Source: Kiritimatiellia bacterium | GTDB lineage: Bacteria > Verrucomicrobiota > Kiritimatiellia > SS1-B-03-39 > UBA6053 | NCBI GenBank assembly: GCA_018401235.1 | Contig: JAGYLC010000007.1 | Location: 1 to 37,535 of the forward strand | Direction of reading: 5' to 3' | Length of the DNA stretch: 37,535 nt | Shown here: positions 21,417-30,849 of the stretch, one piece after another | Position numbering within the stretch: the stretch's first letter is position 1 | Layout: every line of letters begins with the position of its first letter | The notes under the pieces: model-generated | Database searches by the model: none | Told to the model about the DNA's origin: nothing | What the model saw: only the letters and a program-made list of their open reading frames with translations | Translations under genes and position numbers: made by a program

Positions 21417-22415
21417 ATGGCGTATTTGACGGATGATAAAGTAGTGATTTTGGGTGCCGGAGGAGCGATAGGCTCCAACATGATGCAGGCGGTTCTGACT
21501 CTGGAGCTGAGTCCCAATGTATGCGGCTACGACCCCTATGGGCCCGGAGTGAAGGGAGCGGCCGAGGAAATGTATCACTGTGCCTTCCCGGGGGCGAATT
21601 TGACCTACACCACGGATATCAAGGAAGCGCTGACGGATGCGAAATACATTATTTCCTCGGGCGGAGCGCCTCGCAAAGAGGGGATGACCCGCGAGGATCT
21701 GTTGAAAGGAAATGCGGAAATCGCCGAGCAGTTGGGCAAGGATATCAAGGAGTATTGCCCGGATTTGAAATTTGCGGTGATTATTTTCAATCCCGCGGAC
21801 ATCACCGGATTGGTGACGCTGGTACATTCCGGTCTGCATCCGTCCAAGGTCGGAACATTGGCTGCGCTGGACTCCACCCGTTTGCAAACTGCTCTTAGCC
21901 AGCACTTTGGAGTGAAGCAGGACGAAGTGACCGGTTGCCGGACCTACGGCGGACACGGGGAAATGATGGCGGTGTTCGCCTCCACCGCCAAGGTGCAGGG
22001 AACGCCTCTGACGGATCTCATTGGTACTGACAAGCTGACGGATGAGCAGTGGCAGGTCCTTCGCGGTCACGTGTCGCAGGGCGGCAAGAAAGTGATTGAA
22101 CTTCGCGGACGCAGTTCCTTCCAGAGCCCGGCCCATCAGTCGGTAATGATGGTGAAGGGTGTGATCGAGGGGCAGGGCTATCCCTGGCCGGTGGGAGGCT
22201 ACGTGAACGACTTCGGTTTCGAGAAGATCATGATGGCCATGGAAACGAAGCTGACCTCGGACGGGGTTCAGTTGTCGATGCCCGAAGGCCTTCCCGAGGA
22301 AATCGATGCGTTGAAAGCCTCTTATACCCATTTGACTAAACTGCGCGATGAAGTCATCGGCATGGGCGTTTTGCCCCCGCTGGCGGACTGGTCGAGCCTG
22401 AATCCGAATTTGTAA
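21417..22415 (+). CDS. mdh: Malate dehydrogenase
   Basis: The enzyme interconverts malate and oxaloacetate with NAD in the TCA cycle. The 332 residues begin with a Rossmann fold (VVILGAGGAIGSNMMQAVL) and contain SSGGAPRKEGMTREDLL (mobile loop with substrate Arg), FNPADITGLVT, LDSTRLQTAL and the catalytic GCRTYGGHGEMM. The ATG has an agga site upstream. It follows the helicase after 25 bases and is the last gene before the MarR/efflux region. Confidence 0.9.
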   Translation: MAYLTDDKVVILGAGGAIGSNMMQAVLTLELSPNVCGYDPYGPGVKGAAEEMYHCAFPGANLTYTTDIKEALTDAKYIISSGGAPRKEGMTREDLLKGNAEIAEQLGKDIKEYCPDLKFAVIIFNPADITGLVTLVHSGLHPSKVGTLAALDSTRLQTALSQHFGVKQDEVTGCRTYGGHGEMMAVFASTAKVQGTPLTDLIGTDKLTDEQWQVLRGHVSQGGKKVIELRGRSSFQSPAHQSVMMVKGVIEGQGYPWPVGGYVNDFGFEKIMMAMETKLTSDGVQLSMPEGLPEEIDALKASYTHLTKLRDEVIGMGVLPPLADWSSLNPNL

Positions 22416-22481
22416 GAAATTGGGGGAGGTCCCGGTAACATTAGGGTTGTATTCATGCTCATTTCTATTTAGCTTTGAGGC

Positions 22482-22931
22482 ATGAGTGTTGACCCGAACT
22501 ATTATCAGGATCTATTTGAAGAGCTGCGGCATTTGCACAACCGCCTGCGCTGGCTGGGGGATCAGGTGCATGTCAAGGCCGGGCAAACCAGTGCCAAACG
22601 TAGTCTTCTGATGAGTTTGCACCGGGAGGGTCCCACCCCGGTGCCGGACTTGGCCCGCGAACGCTTGGTCTCCCGCCAGATTGTGCAGACCCAGATCAAC
22701 TTACTGATCAAGGATGGCCTGGTTACCAGCAAAACGAATCCCCGACATAAACGATCCAACCACATCGTGTTGACCCACAAGGGTAAGGCGCTGGTGGAGT
22801 GCATGTTGCAACGGGAGGCGGACTTGCTGCGTCAGGCGGATATTCCTGTTTCCGACTCCGACATCCGGGAAACCATCGATCGCTTGCGTCGAATTCGGAG
22901 TCATTTGGAAAAACATCGTCTACCGATATAA
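22482..22931 (+). CDS. MarR-family transcriptional regulator
   Basis: The 149-residue product contains a winged helix-turn-helix: RSLLMSLHREGPTPVPDLAR, VSRQIVQTQINLLIKDGLV and the wing TNPRHKRSNHIVLTHKGKAL. It is flanked by helices at both ends that would form the dimer interface. MarR proteins bind DNA as dimers and usually respond to small ligands. The efflux genes start 50-80 bases downstream on the same strand, so it most likely regulates them and itself. No obvious palindromic operator was found. Confidence 0.8.
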   Translation: MSVDPNYYQDLFEELRHLHNRLRWLGDQVHVKAGQTSAKRSLLMSLHREGPTPVPDLARERLVSRQIVQTQINLLIKDGLVTSKTNPRHKRSNHIVLTHKGKALVECMLQREADLLRQADIPVSDSDIRETIDRLRRIRSHLEKHRLPI

Positions 22932-23009
22932 TATTTTTTAACAGTCTACGTTGATAGTAGTTGAACCCCAGGTGCTCTTATAAAAAAATTTGAAAAAATC
23001 CTACTTCCC

Positions 23010-23807
23010 TTGATTGTAGTTTCATCGGTGGTACTGTCTATGCTCTGGATCTCGGAACAGCAAACAACCACCCGTCTTTCGCGGGAACTTCGGGAAAAAG
23101 AGGATCAACTGGACTCTGTGCAGGCGGTCCGAAGCGGGCTGGAGGAAGCCAATGATCAGCTCCTGAAACGCTTGGAAACACTGCAGCAGACGGTGGTCCA
23201 GCAGGAAGTTCGATACGCGCAGCGACCGCTAGTGGAAGTGGAGGCGGTTCCCGAATGGGAATTTTTACCCGCTGTGGTGGAAGAAGTGGAGGAATGGTCA
23301 GAACGCAACAACCTGCGGAACCCGGACCGGGAGGAGGAAAATTTGACTCCTGAACAGATCGCGGAGCGGGAAGAACGCAGAGCCGAACGGGAACAACGCC
23401 GTGAGGAATTTCAACAGCGTATGCGCACGGATTTACAAACGAGAAAGGACTTTTTCTCACAGATTACGGTGGAGGGGCTGTCCCCTGAATACCGGGAGGC
23501 GCACGAAAAGCTGATGCAGTCCATGACGGAAATGGAGAGGTTGATGGCTGTAGTGGGAGACCCCTCGCTCAGCGCGGAAGAACGGAGAGACGCGGGGCGT
23601 ACGCTCTGGCGTCGGTCCCGGGAAGCGAGCGGGTTGATGTCCATGCAGAGGGATGTGCTCCTGAACGATTATGCGGAATATCATTTGGGATTGGATCAAC
23701 AGAATACGCGGGAATTTATCGAGTACATGCAAACTGTCAATCAAATGACCACAGGCACTCCCGCCGGCAGGGGTGGCCCGCCCTCCGGCCGTGGATGGAA
23801 CAGATAG
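23010..23807 (+). CDS. Membrane-anchored coiled-coil protein of unknown function
   Basis: The 265-residue reading starts at TTG 23010 with a hydrophobic anchor (IVVSSVVLSMLWI), followed by a long charged coiled coil (about residues 20-65), a Glu/Arg-rich stretch (EQIAEREERRAEREQRREEF), a helical C-terminal half and a Gly/Pro tail. The frame is open upstream and would give KKFEKILLPLIVVSS from an ATA at 22980, with aggtg six bases before that codon. This is a better membrane anchor and ribosome site than the TTG has, so the protein may begin there. It is encoded between the regulator and the TolC gene and may be an accessory part of the exporter. Confidence 0.6.
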   Translation: MIVVSSVVLSMLWISEQQTTTRLSRELREKEDQLDSVQAVRSGLEEANDQLLKRLETLQQTVVQQEVRYAQRPLVEVEAVPEWEFLPAVVEEVEEWSERNNLRNPDREEENLTPEQIAEREERRAEREQRREEFQQRMRTDLQTRKDFFSQITVEGLSPEYREAHEKLMQSMTEMERLMAVVGDPSLSAEERRDAGRTLWRRSREASGLMSMQRDVLLNDYAEYHLGLDQQNTREFIEYMQTVNQMTTGTPAGRGGPPSGRGWNR

Positions 23808-23856
23808 CTTAAACAGGAGGTTGACTCGATTTATTCTGAATAGCCTATTTTTTCAA

Positions 23857-25671
23857 ATGAAATCCAATTTTTTACCTTTTCCTCTTCTTATGTATTCCCT
23901 TTTTCCCCGGGGCACGTTTGTGTTGTTGGGGGTGTGGGTCCTGAGCGGATGCCAAAGTTCCTCCCAGCATCGTGAGGCGGCGGATCGGTCGGCGGAGAGG
24001 TTGATTGCGGAGGCGCAGCGGTCGGGGATGGGGGAGACGGAGCCTTTTTTTGTGGAACCGCCGATGGATACGTTTCGCAGGCGTTTATTGCTGGAACAGG
24101 ACTTGCCGGTTGCGGGGAAGGCTTCCTTCGGGTCGGAGTCTCTGGATCATCCGGAGCATTGGCCGGATACGGGGGAGGTCACTCGGCGTCCGGATGTGTT
24201 GATTCCGAATGCGCGGTCATCGGATGGGGAACCGATTCGGATAGGTTTGATTGAAGCGCTGCAGTTGGGTGCGGGCCATGCTCGTGAGTACCAATCGCAA
24301 AAGGAATCCCTGTTTGTCACAGCTCTGCAACTGGATTTGGAAAAATATCGTTTTGATACCTCGTTCCGGGGGGCGGTGGAGGGGGTGTTTTCGGGCAATG
24401 AAGAATCGGGGGAGCGGGGAGTGGGCGGGACGGGTGAACTGGGCGTTCAACGTCGCTTGGAATCGGGGGTCACCCTCGGGGGACGCATGGTGCTGGATCT
24501 GGTGCGCCTGCTGAGCGGGGAGGGGGGGAGTTCGTTGGGGCTGCTTGCGGACGCTTCCATTACGGTGCCGCTGCTCCGGGGGAGCGGTCGCCATGTGGTG
24601 ACCGAGGCCCGCACCCAGGCGGAGCGGAATTTGCTCTACGCCCTCTATGCCTTTGAGCGCTTTAAGAAGAACTATGCGGTGCGAATCGCCCGCGAATATT
24701 TTTCTGTGTTGCAGCGTCGGGATCAAATCCGCAATTCGGAGGCCAGTCTGGAACGCTTGCAGCTTCTGGTCGACCGCACGGATGCTCTGCACGAAAAGGG
24801 GAGGGTGACGGGAATTCAGGTGGATCAGGGACGGCAGGATTTGCTGCGGGCCCGTCAGCGTCTGATCTCCGATCAGGAGAGATACCAGGCCGAATTGGAT
24901 CGCTTTAAACTGACCCTGGGATTGCCGGCGGACAGTCGGATTGAATTGGATGAAGCCGAATTGGAACGCTTGATGGCGCAGGCTGAACAAATGCTGGGAG
25001 ACCGCGATGAGGCGGCGGTCGGGCGCCTGGAACTGAAGGAGGACGCAGCCATTCGGCTGGCCTTGGACAATCGACTTGATCTGCGGGTGGCATTGGCGGA
25101 GGTGGAGGACGCGCAACGCAAGGTCACAGTGGCTGCGGACGGGTTGCGCACGGGCCTGAATCTTTCGGGCAGTGGTAGGATCGGGGAGCGGCGCAGCGGC
25201 ATTTCATCCGCTTCGCAGGATAATGCCCGTTTCGATCCGGGGAATGCATCCTACTCGTTGGAACTGGAGGCGGAGGCCCCCTGGGATCGACGTTCCGAAC
25301 GAGTGGCCTTTCGACGCAGTCTGCTGGAAGTTGAATCCGCAGTTCGTAAAGTCCAGGAAGTGGAGGACGCGGTTAAATTTTCAGTGCGCGACTCCCTTCG
25401 CAACCTCCTGCAGCAGCGTCAGCAGTATCACATTCAGGTTCAAGCATTGGATATCGCGGAACGCCGGGTTCGGCAGGCCCAGGCCTTCCAAGAGGTCGGC
25501 CGGGCGGACACCCGGGATGTGCTGGAATCGAACGAATCCCTGCTCCAGGCCCAGAACGCGGTGGTGGACGCGCTGGTCAGTTATCGAATTTCGGAACTGA
25601 CCTTCCAGCAAAACCTGGAAGTGCTCCGGGTGGACGCGCAAGGACTTTGGACAGAATTTACTCCCGAATAG
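23857..25671 (+). CDS. TolC-family outer-membrane efflux lipoprotein
   Basis: The outer-membrane channel of a tripartite exporter. The ATG at 23857 gives a lipoprotein signal (hydrophobic FVLLGVWVLSGC with lipobox LSGC). At ~604 residues it is longer than typical TolC (~450), with an extra ~130-residue N-terminal region. Two long helical repeats follow: residues with YFSVLQRRDQIRNSEASLER and LVDRTDALHEKGRVTGIQVD in the first, and RQQYHIQVQALDIAERRVRQ with ESNESLLQAQNAVVDALV in the second. aggagg lies at 23815-23820, too far upstream of this ATG to set the start. The adaptor gene follows after 25 bases. Confidence 0.85.
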   Translation: MKSNFLPFPLLMYSLFPRGTFVLLGVWVLSGCQSSSQHREAADRSAERLIAEAQRSGMGETEPFFVEPPMDTFRRRLLLEQDLPVAGKASFGSESLDHPEHWPDTGEVTRRPDVLIPNARSSDGEPIRIGLIEALQLGAGHAREYQSQKESLFVTALQLDLEKYRFDTSFRGAVEGVFSGNEESGERGVGGTGELGVQRRLESGVTLGGRMVLDLVRLLSGEGGSSLGLLADASITVPLLRGSGRHVVTEARTQAERNLLYALYAFERFKKNYAVRIAREYFSVLQRRDQIRNSEASLERLQLLVDRTDALHEKGRVTGIQVDQGRQDLLRARQRLISDQERYQAELDRFKLTLGLPADSRIELDEAELERLMAQAEQMLGDRDEAAVGRLELKEDAAIRLALDNRLDLRVALAEVEDAQRKVTVAADGLRTGLNLSGSGRIGERRSGISSASQDNARFDPGNASYSLELEAEAPWDRRSERVAFRRSLLEVESAVRKVQEVEDAVKFSVRDSLRNLLQQRQQYHIQVQALDIAERRVRQAQAFQEVGRADTRDVLESNESLLQAQNAVVDALVSYRISELTFQQNLEVLRVDAQGLWTEFTPE

Positions 25672-25696
25672 ATAAAAAAGTACCCCCTAACGCCAC

Positions 25697-27373
25697 ATGA
25701 CAACCTCAACGTTTACTTTCCGTTTCAATTCCCCCCTTTATAAAGTGGGGGCTGTCGTAGTTGCTGTACTTGTGATCGGGGTACTGTTCACGATGGCGCG
25801 TTCCGGAGGGGAAGATGACTATAGCGGTGTCACCGGCGAGGTGCGCCGGGGCGATCTGACCATCAGTGTTACCGAGACCGGTAACCTGCGAAACCGGGAC
25901 CAGGTCATCGTCTCCAATCGGGTGGAGGGGCAAACGGCCATTATCTGGATCATTGAGGAAGGAAAAGTAGTAAAAACGGGGGATCTGTTGGTTGAATTGG
26001 ATTCCAGCGGATTGGAGGATCGGTTGGTGGACCGGGAGATCGCCATTCAAAATGCGGAAGCCTCCTATATCCGGGCTCAACAGGAACTGAAAGTGACCAA
26101 AAGCCGTACCCAAAGTGAAATTGCCGAGGCGGAGTTGACCCTTCGATTCGCGAAGCTGGATCTGGAGAAATACACCGGGGACCAGGGGGAATATGCCCAG
26201 GAACTCGATCGACTGCAGGCGGACATTGATATTGCGCAGGAGGAACTGCTGAGAGCGGACCAGAAATATCAGGATTCCCGGGGGCTGGCGGGGGCGGGAT
26301 TTATCACCTCGCTGGAATTGGAGGGGGATCGCTTGGCATATCAACGGGCGCAGGTGAATCTTCGGCTGGCCCGGGGCCGCCTGAGTTTGTCAGAAGATTA
26401 TACGCACAACCGGAATTTACAGCAGAAAGAAAGTGATGTAGAGCGGTCAGGAGAAGCCTTGGAACGGGCGCGGATGCGTGCGCATGCGGATGTCGTACAG
26501 GCGGAGGCCAATTATAAGGCCCGGGAGCAGGAGTTCGCCCGTCAGAAAGAACAATTGGAGCATCTGCGAAGGCAAATCGCGCTTTGCCGGATTGTGGCGC
26601 CGGCGGACGGGATGGTGGTGTACGAGACCAGTGCGAATCCAGGTCGGCGGGGGAACCGGGAACCGTTGGAGGCGGGTCAGCAAGTACGGGAGCGTCAGGA
26701 GTTGATTTATCTTCCCGCCTCGGAGGGCATGGTGGCGGATGTGAGCATTCACGAGTCCGCGTTGGAACGGGTGGAGGTGGGCATGCCGGTGCGGATTCGG
26801 GTGGATGCCCGTCCGGGTCAGGTGTTTCACGGGCGGGTGCGGCGGATCGCGCCTATGCCGGACGCGCAGAGCGTCTGGTTGAATCCCGACCTCACCGTGT
26901 ACAGCACCGAAATCACGGTGGAGGCAAACAACCTGCGCACGGGGATGAGTTGTCAGGCGGAAATTATTGTGGAGGAACTAACAGATATTTATTATGTTCC
27001 GATTCAGTCCGTGGTGAGGCGGGGCACACAACACGTGGTATTTGTCCCCGGTGCGCGTGGGGGATTGCAGTCCCGCACTGTTGAAATTGGCTATGATAAT
27101 AATCGGGTGGTGCATATCCGCAGTGGACTCGAAGTAGGGGAGCGGGTGGCGTTGGCACCTCCACTTTCGGATCAGATGGGTCGGGATCTGAGTGAACCTG
27201 AGGAAGTGGCGGATGCCCCTGAACCAGCCGAAGTTCCGAAAGAAGCCCCGGTGGATATTCAACGTACGGAACGCGGGCAAGGCGAAACACGAGCGGAACG
27301 CCCCCCGGGGGAGCGGCGGGGTGAATGGAATGGGGAGAGGAGCGAGCGACTCCGGCCTGCACCGGAAAGCTAA
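25697..27373 (+). CDS. HlyD/MacA-type periplasmic adaptor protein
   Basis: The adaptor links the inner-membrane transporter to the TolC channel. The 558-residue product has one N-terminal membrane helix (KVGAVVVAVLVIGVLFTMA), then GDLTISVTETGNL, the lipoyl half (EEGKVVKTGDLLVELD), a long coiled-coil hairpin (about residues 110-290), the second lipoyl half (RIVAPADGMVVYE), a beta-barrel region (GMPVRIRVDARPGQVFHGRV) and a membrane-proximal domain. The last ~60 residues are charged and proline-rich (EPEEVADAPEPAEVPKEAP), probably disordered. It is encoded directly before macB-type ATPase and permease genes. Confidence 0.88.
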   Translation: MTTSTFTFRFNSPLYKVGAVVVAVLVIGVLFTMARSGGEDDYSGVTGEVRRGDLTISVTETGNLRNRDQVIVSNRVEGQTAIIWIIEEGKVVKTGDLLVELDSSGLEDRLVDREIAIQNAEASYIRAQQELKVTKSRTQSEIAEAELTLRFAKLDLEKYTGDQGEYAQELDRLQADIDIAQEELLRADQKYQDSRGLAGAGFITSLELEGDRLAYQRAQVNLRLARGRLSLSEDYTHNRNLQQKESDVERSGEALERARMRAHADVVQAEANYKAREQEFARQKEQLEHLRRQIALCRIVAPADGMVVYETSANPGRRGNREPLEAGQQVRERQELIYLPASEGMVADVSIHESALERVEVGMPVRIRVDARPGQVFHGRVRRIAPMPDAQSVWLNPDLTVYSTEITVEANNLRTGMSCQAEIIVEELTDIYYVPIQSVVRRGTQHVVFVPGARGGLQSRTVEIGYDNNRVVHIRSGLEVGERVALAPPLSDQMGRDLSEPEEVADAPEPAEVPKEAPVDIQRTERGQGETRAERPPGERRGEWNGERSERLRPAPES

Positions 27374-27411
27374 TCGGTCTTTTTCAACGATTTCATATTC
27401 CACAAAATTCT

Positions 27412-28140
27412 ATGACTCACTCGACTCAAGATTCTCTCGTATCTCCTCCAGCCGGTTCCCCGGCGGACCCGATGGTCAGTCTGAAAGATGTTCGCAAGAT
27501 CTATCAAATGGGATCGGAACAAGTGCATGCCCTGGATGGAGTCAGCATCGAGTTTGCTCAAGGCAGTTTCTGGGCGATAATGGGACCCTCCGGTTCCGGC
27601 AAAAGCACTATGTTGAATCTGCTGGGCTGCTTGGACCGTCCCACTTCCGGCACCTACACGCTGGCGGGGGAGGATGTGAGTCAACTGGAGGATGACGACC
27701 TGAGTGCGATTCGTCTGAAATATCTGGGCTTTGTCTTTCAGAGTTTTAATCTGATTTCCCAGTTGACGGTTCGGGAGAATATCGAGTTACCCCTGTTTTA
27801 TCAGGGATGGGAGCCGCACGAATGTGCTGCCCGGGCGATTGAGATGGCCGAGCGGGTGGAGTTGGGGGATCGACTCGGGCATCGGCCCGCCGAGTTGTCC
27901 GGCGGACAGCAGCAGCGGGTTGCCATAGCCCGGGCACTGGCCAACGATCCGAGGGTCATCCTTGCGGATGAGCCCACCGGGAATTTGGATTCCACTACCG
28001 GGGATCACATCATGAAGTTGCTGGGCGAGTTGCACCAACAGGGAAAAACCATTTTGATTGTCACCCACGAGGAAGAAATCGCGGCCTGGGCCGAGCATCG
28101 TCTGCACATGCGCGATGGGTTGATTGACCGGATTGATTAA
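27412..28140 (+). CDS. MacB-type ABC transporter ATP-binding protein
   Basis: The 242-residue ATPase energises the exporter. Walker A is GPSGSGKST, the Q-loop is FVFQSFNL, the signature is [15 protein letters not shown] and Walker B is [13 protein letters not shown], followed by the switch His in [12 protein letters not shown]. This set, with LDRPTSGTY and ENIELPL, is typical of the LolD/MacB group. The ATG at 27412 is used; longer readings overlap the adaptor gene. The permease starts four bases after the stop. Confidence 0.93.
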   Translation: MTHSTQDSLVSPPAGSPADPMVSLKDVRKIYQMGSEQVHALDGVSIEFAQGSFWAIMGPSGSGKSTMLNLLGCLDRPTSGTYTLAGEDVSQLEDDDLSAIRLKYLGFVFQSFNLISQLTVRENIELPLFYQGWEPHECAARAIEMAERVELGDRLGHRPAELSGGQQQRVAIARALANDPRVILADEPTGNLDSTTGDHIMKLLGELHQQGKTILIVTHEEEIAAWAEHRLHMRDGLIDRID

Positions 28141-28144
28141 TTTT

Positions 28145-29413
28145 ATGACCAACATTTCCAAATTTACACGCCTTGTCCGGCTGGGGATCAAAACCCTGCT
28201 GCTTCATAAACTGCGCTCGCTACTGACCATGCTGGGGGTGGTGTTCGGGGTGGGAAGCGTGATCGCCATGCTGGCGGTGGGGACCGGGGCCAGTGAAGAG
28301 GCGCAGTCCCAAATCCGCCGCCTGGGGAGTCAGAACATCATTTTGCATTCCGTGCAATCACAACAGGATCAGACCACGGACCGGGTGCGGATGAGTATCT
28401 ACGGACTCACCTATGACGATGAACAACGCATCCGCGAAACCATACCCACGGTCAGACGGATAGTGCCCGCAAAGCTGATTCCCCACGAGGCCCGGGTCGG
28501 CGGGCGTACCATGGAATTGCGCATTGTGGGAACCACGCCGGACTGGTTTGATTTGGTGGAACGCGAATTGATTGCCGGGCGCCGCCTGCACCAACGGGAC
28601 CTGGCGACCCGGGCGAACGTGTGCGTATTGACCGAACGCTCGGCCCGCCGTTTATTGGCGACGGAGACGATTCTGGGAAATCGAATCCGGGTGGGATCCA
28701 ATTACTACGAAGTGGTGGGAATCATTCGCAGTGAAACAGGCGGGACTGCGGGGGGAGTGCAGACTCCGGATCAGGAGGTGGACGCCTATATCCCATTGAC
28801 CACGGCACGGGAACGTTTTGGCGACATCGTGATGCGTCGAAGTGAGGGTTCATTTGAGCGGTCCATGGTGGAACTGCATCAATTGGTGGTCGAAGTGGAT
28901 GAATTAGAGAATGTAGAATCTACGGCGGAGGCGATTGAACAACTGCTGCGACGATTCCATCCCCGGGAAGATTATCGGGTGAGTGTGCCTTTGGCACTGC
29001 TGCGCCAGGCGGAAGCCACCCAGCGCACCTTCAATATTGTGCTGGGATCGATTGCCGGTATCAGCCTGTTGGTGGGCGGGATCGGCATCATGAATATTAT
29101 GCTGGCATCGGTGACGGAGCGAACCCGAGAGATAGGAATTCGGCGGGCGATTGGGGCGAAACGATCACAGATTATCGGGCAATTTCTAATCGAAACCATC
29201 GTCCTCTCCAGTGCCGGCGGATTGCTGGGAATCGCGGTGGGGGTGATCATTCCGCAAATCATCGAATACTTCGCCGGCATGCCCACCATTGTACCCATGT
29301 ACGCGATAGTGTTGTCGCTGGGAATCAGCGTGGGAGTGGGAGTGCTGTTCGGAATTTACCCGGCCATCCGCGCCGCCCGCCTGGATCCCATCGTGGCTCT
29401 ACGGCACGAATAG
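28145..29413 (+). CDS. MacB-type ABC transporter permease
   Basis: The 422-residue inner-membrane subunit has one N-terminal helix (LRSLLTMLGVVFGVGSVIAM), a large periplasmic domain, and three C-terminal helices (GSIAGISLLVGGIGIMNIML; SSAGGLLGIAVGVIIP; MYAIVLSLGISVGVGVLFGI). The family motifs TERTREIGIRRAIGAKRSQI and GIYPAIRAARLDPIVALRHE are intact. MacB-type transporters use mechanotransmission to drive export through adaptor and TolC. The ATG at 28145 gives MTNISKFTRLVRLGIKTLL; a longer start at 28124 would overlap the ATPase gene. Confidence 0.93.
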   Translation: MTNISKFTRLVRLGIKTLLLHKLRSLLTMLGVVFGVGSVIAMLAVGTGASEEAQSQIRRLGSQNIILHSVQSQQDQTTDRVRMSIYGLTYDDEQRIRETIPTVRRIVPAKLIPHEARVGGRTMELRIVGTTPDWFDLVERELIAGRRLHQRDLATRANVCVLTERSARRLLATETILGNRIRVGSNYYEVVGIIRSETGGTAGGVQTPDQEVDAYIPLTTARERFGDIVMRRSEGSFERSMVELHQLVVEVDELENVESTAEAIEQLLRRFHPREDYRVSVPLALLRQAEATQRTFNIVLGSIAGISLLVGGIGIMNIMLASVTERTREIGIRRAIGAKRSQIIGQFLIETIVLSSAGGLLGIAVGVIIPQIIEYFAGMPTIVPMYAIVLSLGISVGVGVLFGIYPAIRAARLDPIVALRHE

Positions 29414-29449
29414 CCACAGTTTTTTTGAAAAGAATTTTGGGGGGATATC

Positions 29450-29586
29450 CCACGGATAGCCCTGCCGGACCACGGATGGAAAATAGCAACAATCTATTGC
29501 CTTCATTCTATATTTCTCCCCGTTTTCTCTAAAATGTTTCGTATGACCTGCACATATCATCCATGGTCCGGCATGGCTATCCGTGG
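29450..29586. repeat. 137-bp inverted-repeat element, copy B
   Basis: The left arm starts ccacggatagccctgccgga and the right arm ends ggcatggctatccgtgg; the core includes aacaatc and ttctatatt as in copy A at 13625-13761. It lies 36 bases after the permease stop, in the gap before the methyltransferase gene. The rest of that gap (29414-29449 and 29587-29703) shows no gene; gttttttt at about 29419 is not preceded by a clear stem. Confidence 0.85.
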
Positions 29587-29703
29587 TCCTACCCTTTGTG
29601 GTTCCTGTCCACTTGATGACTTTTCAATGATCGGGGTGAGTAAAAGTAGGCACCGGGAGCATTTGGCGTTGATTATAGCCCGTCAGCGTGGCAAGGAACC
29701 CGC

Positions 29704-30849
29704 ATGAAAGAAACCGTATCCGTTACCTGTGCCCGGGGGATTCCTCCGGTGTTGGCCTCAGAGCTTCGTGCCTTGGGGGTGGAGGTCCTGCGGGAAGAGC
29801 CGGCGGCGGTGGTGGTGTTGGCGGATTTGGCGGAGCAAATGCGGATGTGTCTGCGTTTGCGGACGGCGCATCGGGTGCTGGTCCCGGTTTGCCAATTTCG
29901 GGCCAAGCGACCGGGGGCGCTGTATCGTCAGTTGATGGAGGTTCCCTGGGAGGATCATTTGGGGCCGGATGGGTATGTGCGGATTCACGGGGCGGTGCGC
30001 AATGAGGAAATTCGGGATCAGCGCTTTGCCTTTTTGACCGTGAAGGATGCGGTGATGGATCGCTTGCGCTCGGTGTATGGGCGTCGTCCCGATTCCGGGC
30101 CCAGCGATCACGGGGCGAGCGTGTATCTGTATTGGATGGACGAGGAGGTGACGGTGTCGGTAGATTTGGCGGGTCGTCCGCTTTCGAAGCGGGGGTACCG
30201 GATGCAGGCCGGAGAGGCACCGTTGCAGGAGGCCTTGTCCGCGGCGGTGTTGCTGGCGGGAGGCTGGCCGGTGGACTGCCCGTTGGTCAACCCCATGGGG
30301 GGAGCCGGGACCCTGGCGATCGAGGCCGCGTTGCTGGCCCAGAATCGGGCACCGGGGCTGACGCGTGAGCATTTTGGTTTGTTTGCTTTAAAACGCTTTG
30401 ATCGGGATTTATGGGAAAAGGAAGTGCAAGCGGCAAGATCGGCCATTATACCTGCGGATGCGGTTCCCGCCCTGGTGTGTGGCGACCATGATCCGGAGGC
30501 AGTGGAAATGGCCCGGTCCAATGCGCGAAGAGCAGGCGTGGAGGAATTGATTGAGTTTGAATCCTGTGATTTCCGGGATTCGGAGATCCCGGAGGGACCT
30601 GCCTGGGTGGTGATGAATCCTCCTTACGGATTGCGTCTGGAAGAGGAGGATTTGACCGGGCTCTATCGGGACATGGGCCAGTGGATGAAGGGGTTGACCA
30701 CGGGCGGACAGGGATTGGTCATCACCGGAAATCTGGCGTTGGCGAAACGCTTTGGCTTGAAGCTGGCCCAGCGGCACACCCTATACAACGGCCCCTTGGA
30801 ATGTCGGCTGGTGGGATTCGACTTGTTCAAGGCGGGAGAGCCTGCTTGA
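29704..30849 (+). CDS. RlmL-like THUMP-domain RNA guanine-N2 methyltransferase
   Basis: The 381-residue enzyme has an N-terminal ferredoxin-like and THUMP region (about 1-160), the linker LAGRPLSKRGYRMQAGEAPL, and a Rossmann methyltransferase domain with NPMGGAGTLAIEAALLAQNR (motif I), CGDHDPEAVEMARSN and catalytic NPPYGLRLE. This arrangement is that of RlmL-type 23S rRNA m2G methyltransferases; the exact target base is not certain. The ATG follows an aagga site. The stop overlaps the next start (TTGA), placing it at the head of a long operon. Confidence 0.85.
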   Translation: MKETVSVTCARGIPPVLASELRALGVEVLREEPAAVVVLADLAEQMRMCLRLRTAHRVLVPVCQFRAKRPGALYRQLMEVPWEDHLGPDGYVRIHGAVRNEEIRDQRFAFLTVKDAVMDRLRSVYGRRPDSGPSDHGASVYLYWMDEEVTVSVDLAGRPLSKRGYRMQAGEAPLQEALSAAVLLAGGWPVDCPLVNPMGGAGTLAIEAALLAQNRAPGLTREHFGLFALKRFDRDLWEKEVQAARSAIIPADAVPALVCGDHDPEAVEMARSNARRAGVEELIEFESCDFRDSEIPEGPAWVVMNPPYGLRLEEEDLTGLYRDMGQWMKGLTTGGQGLVITGNLALAKRFGLKLAQRHTLYNGPLECRLVGFDLFKAGEPA

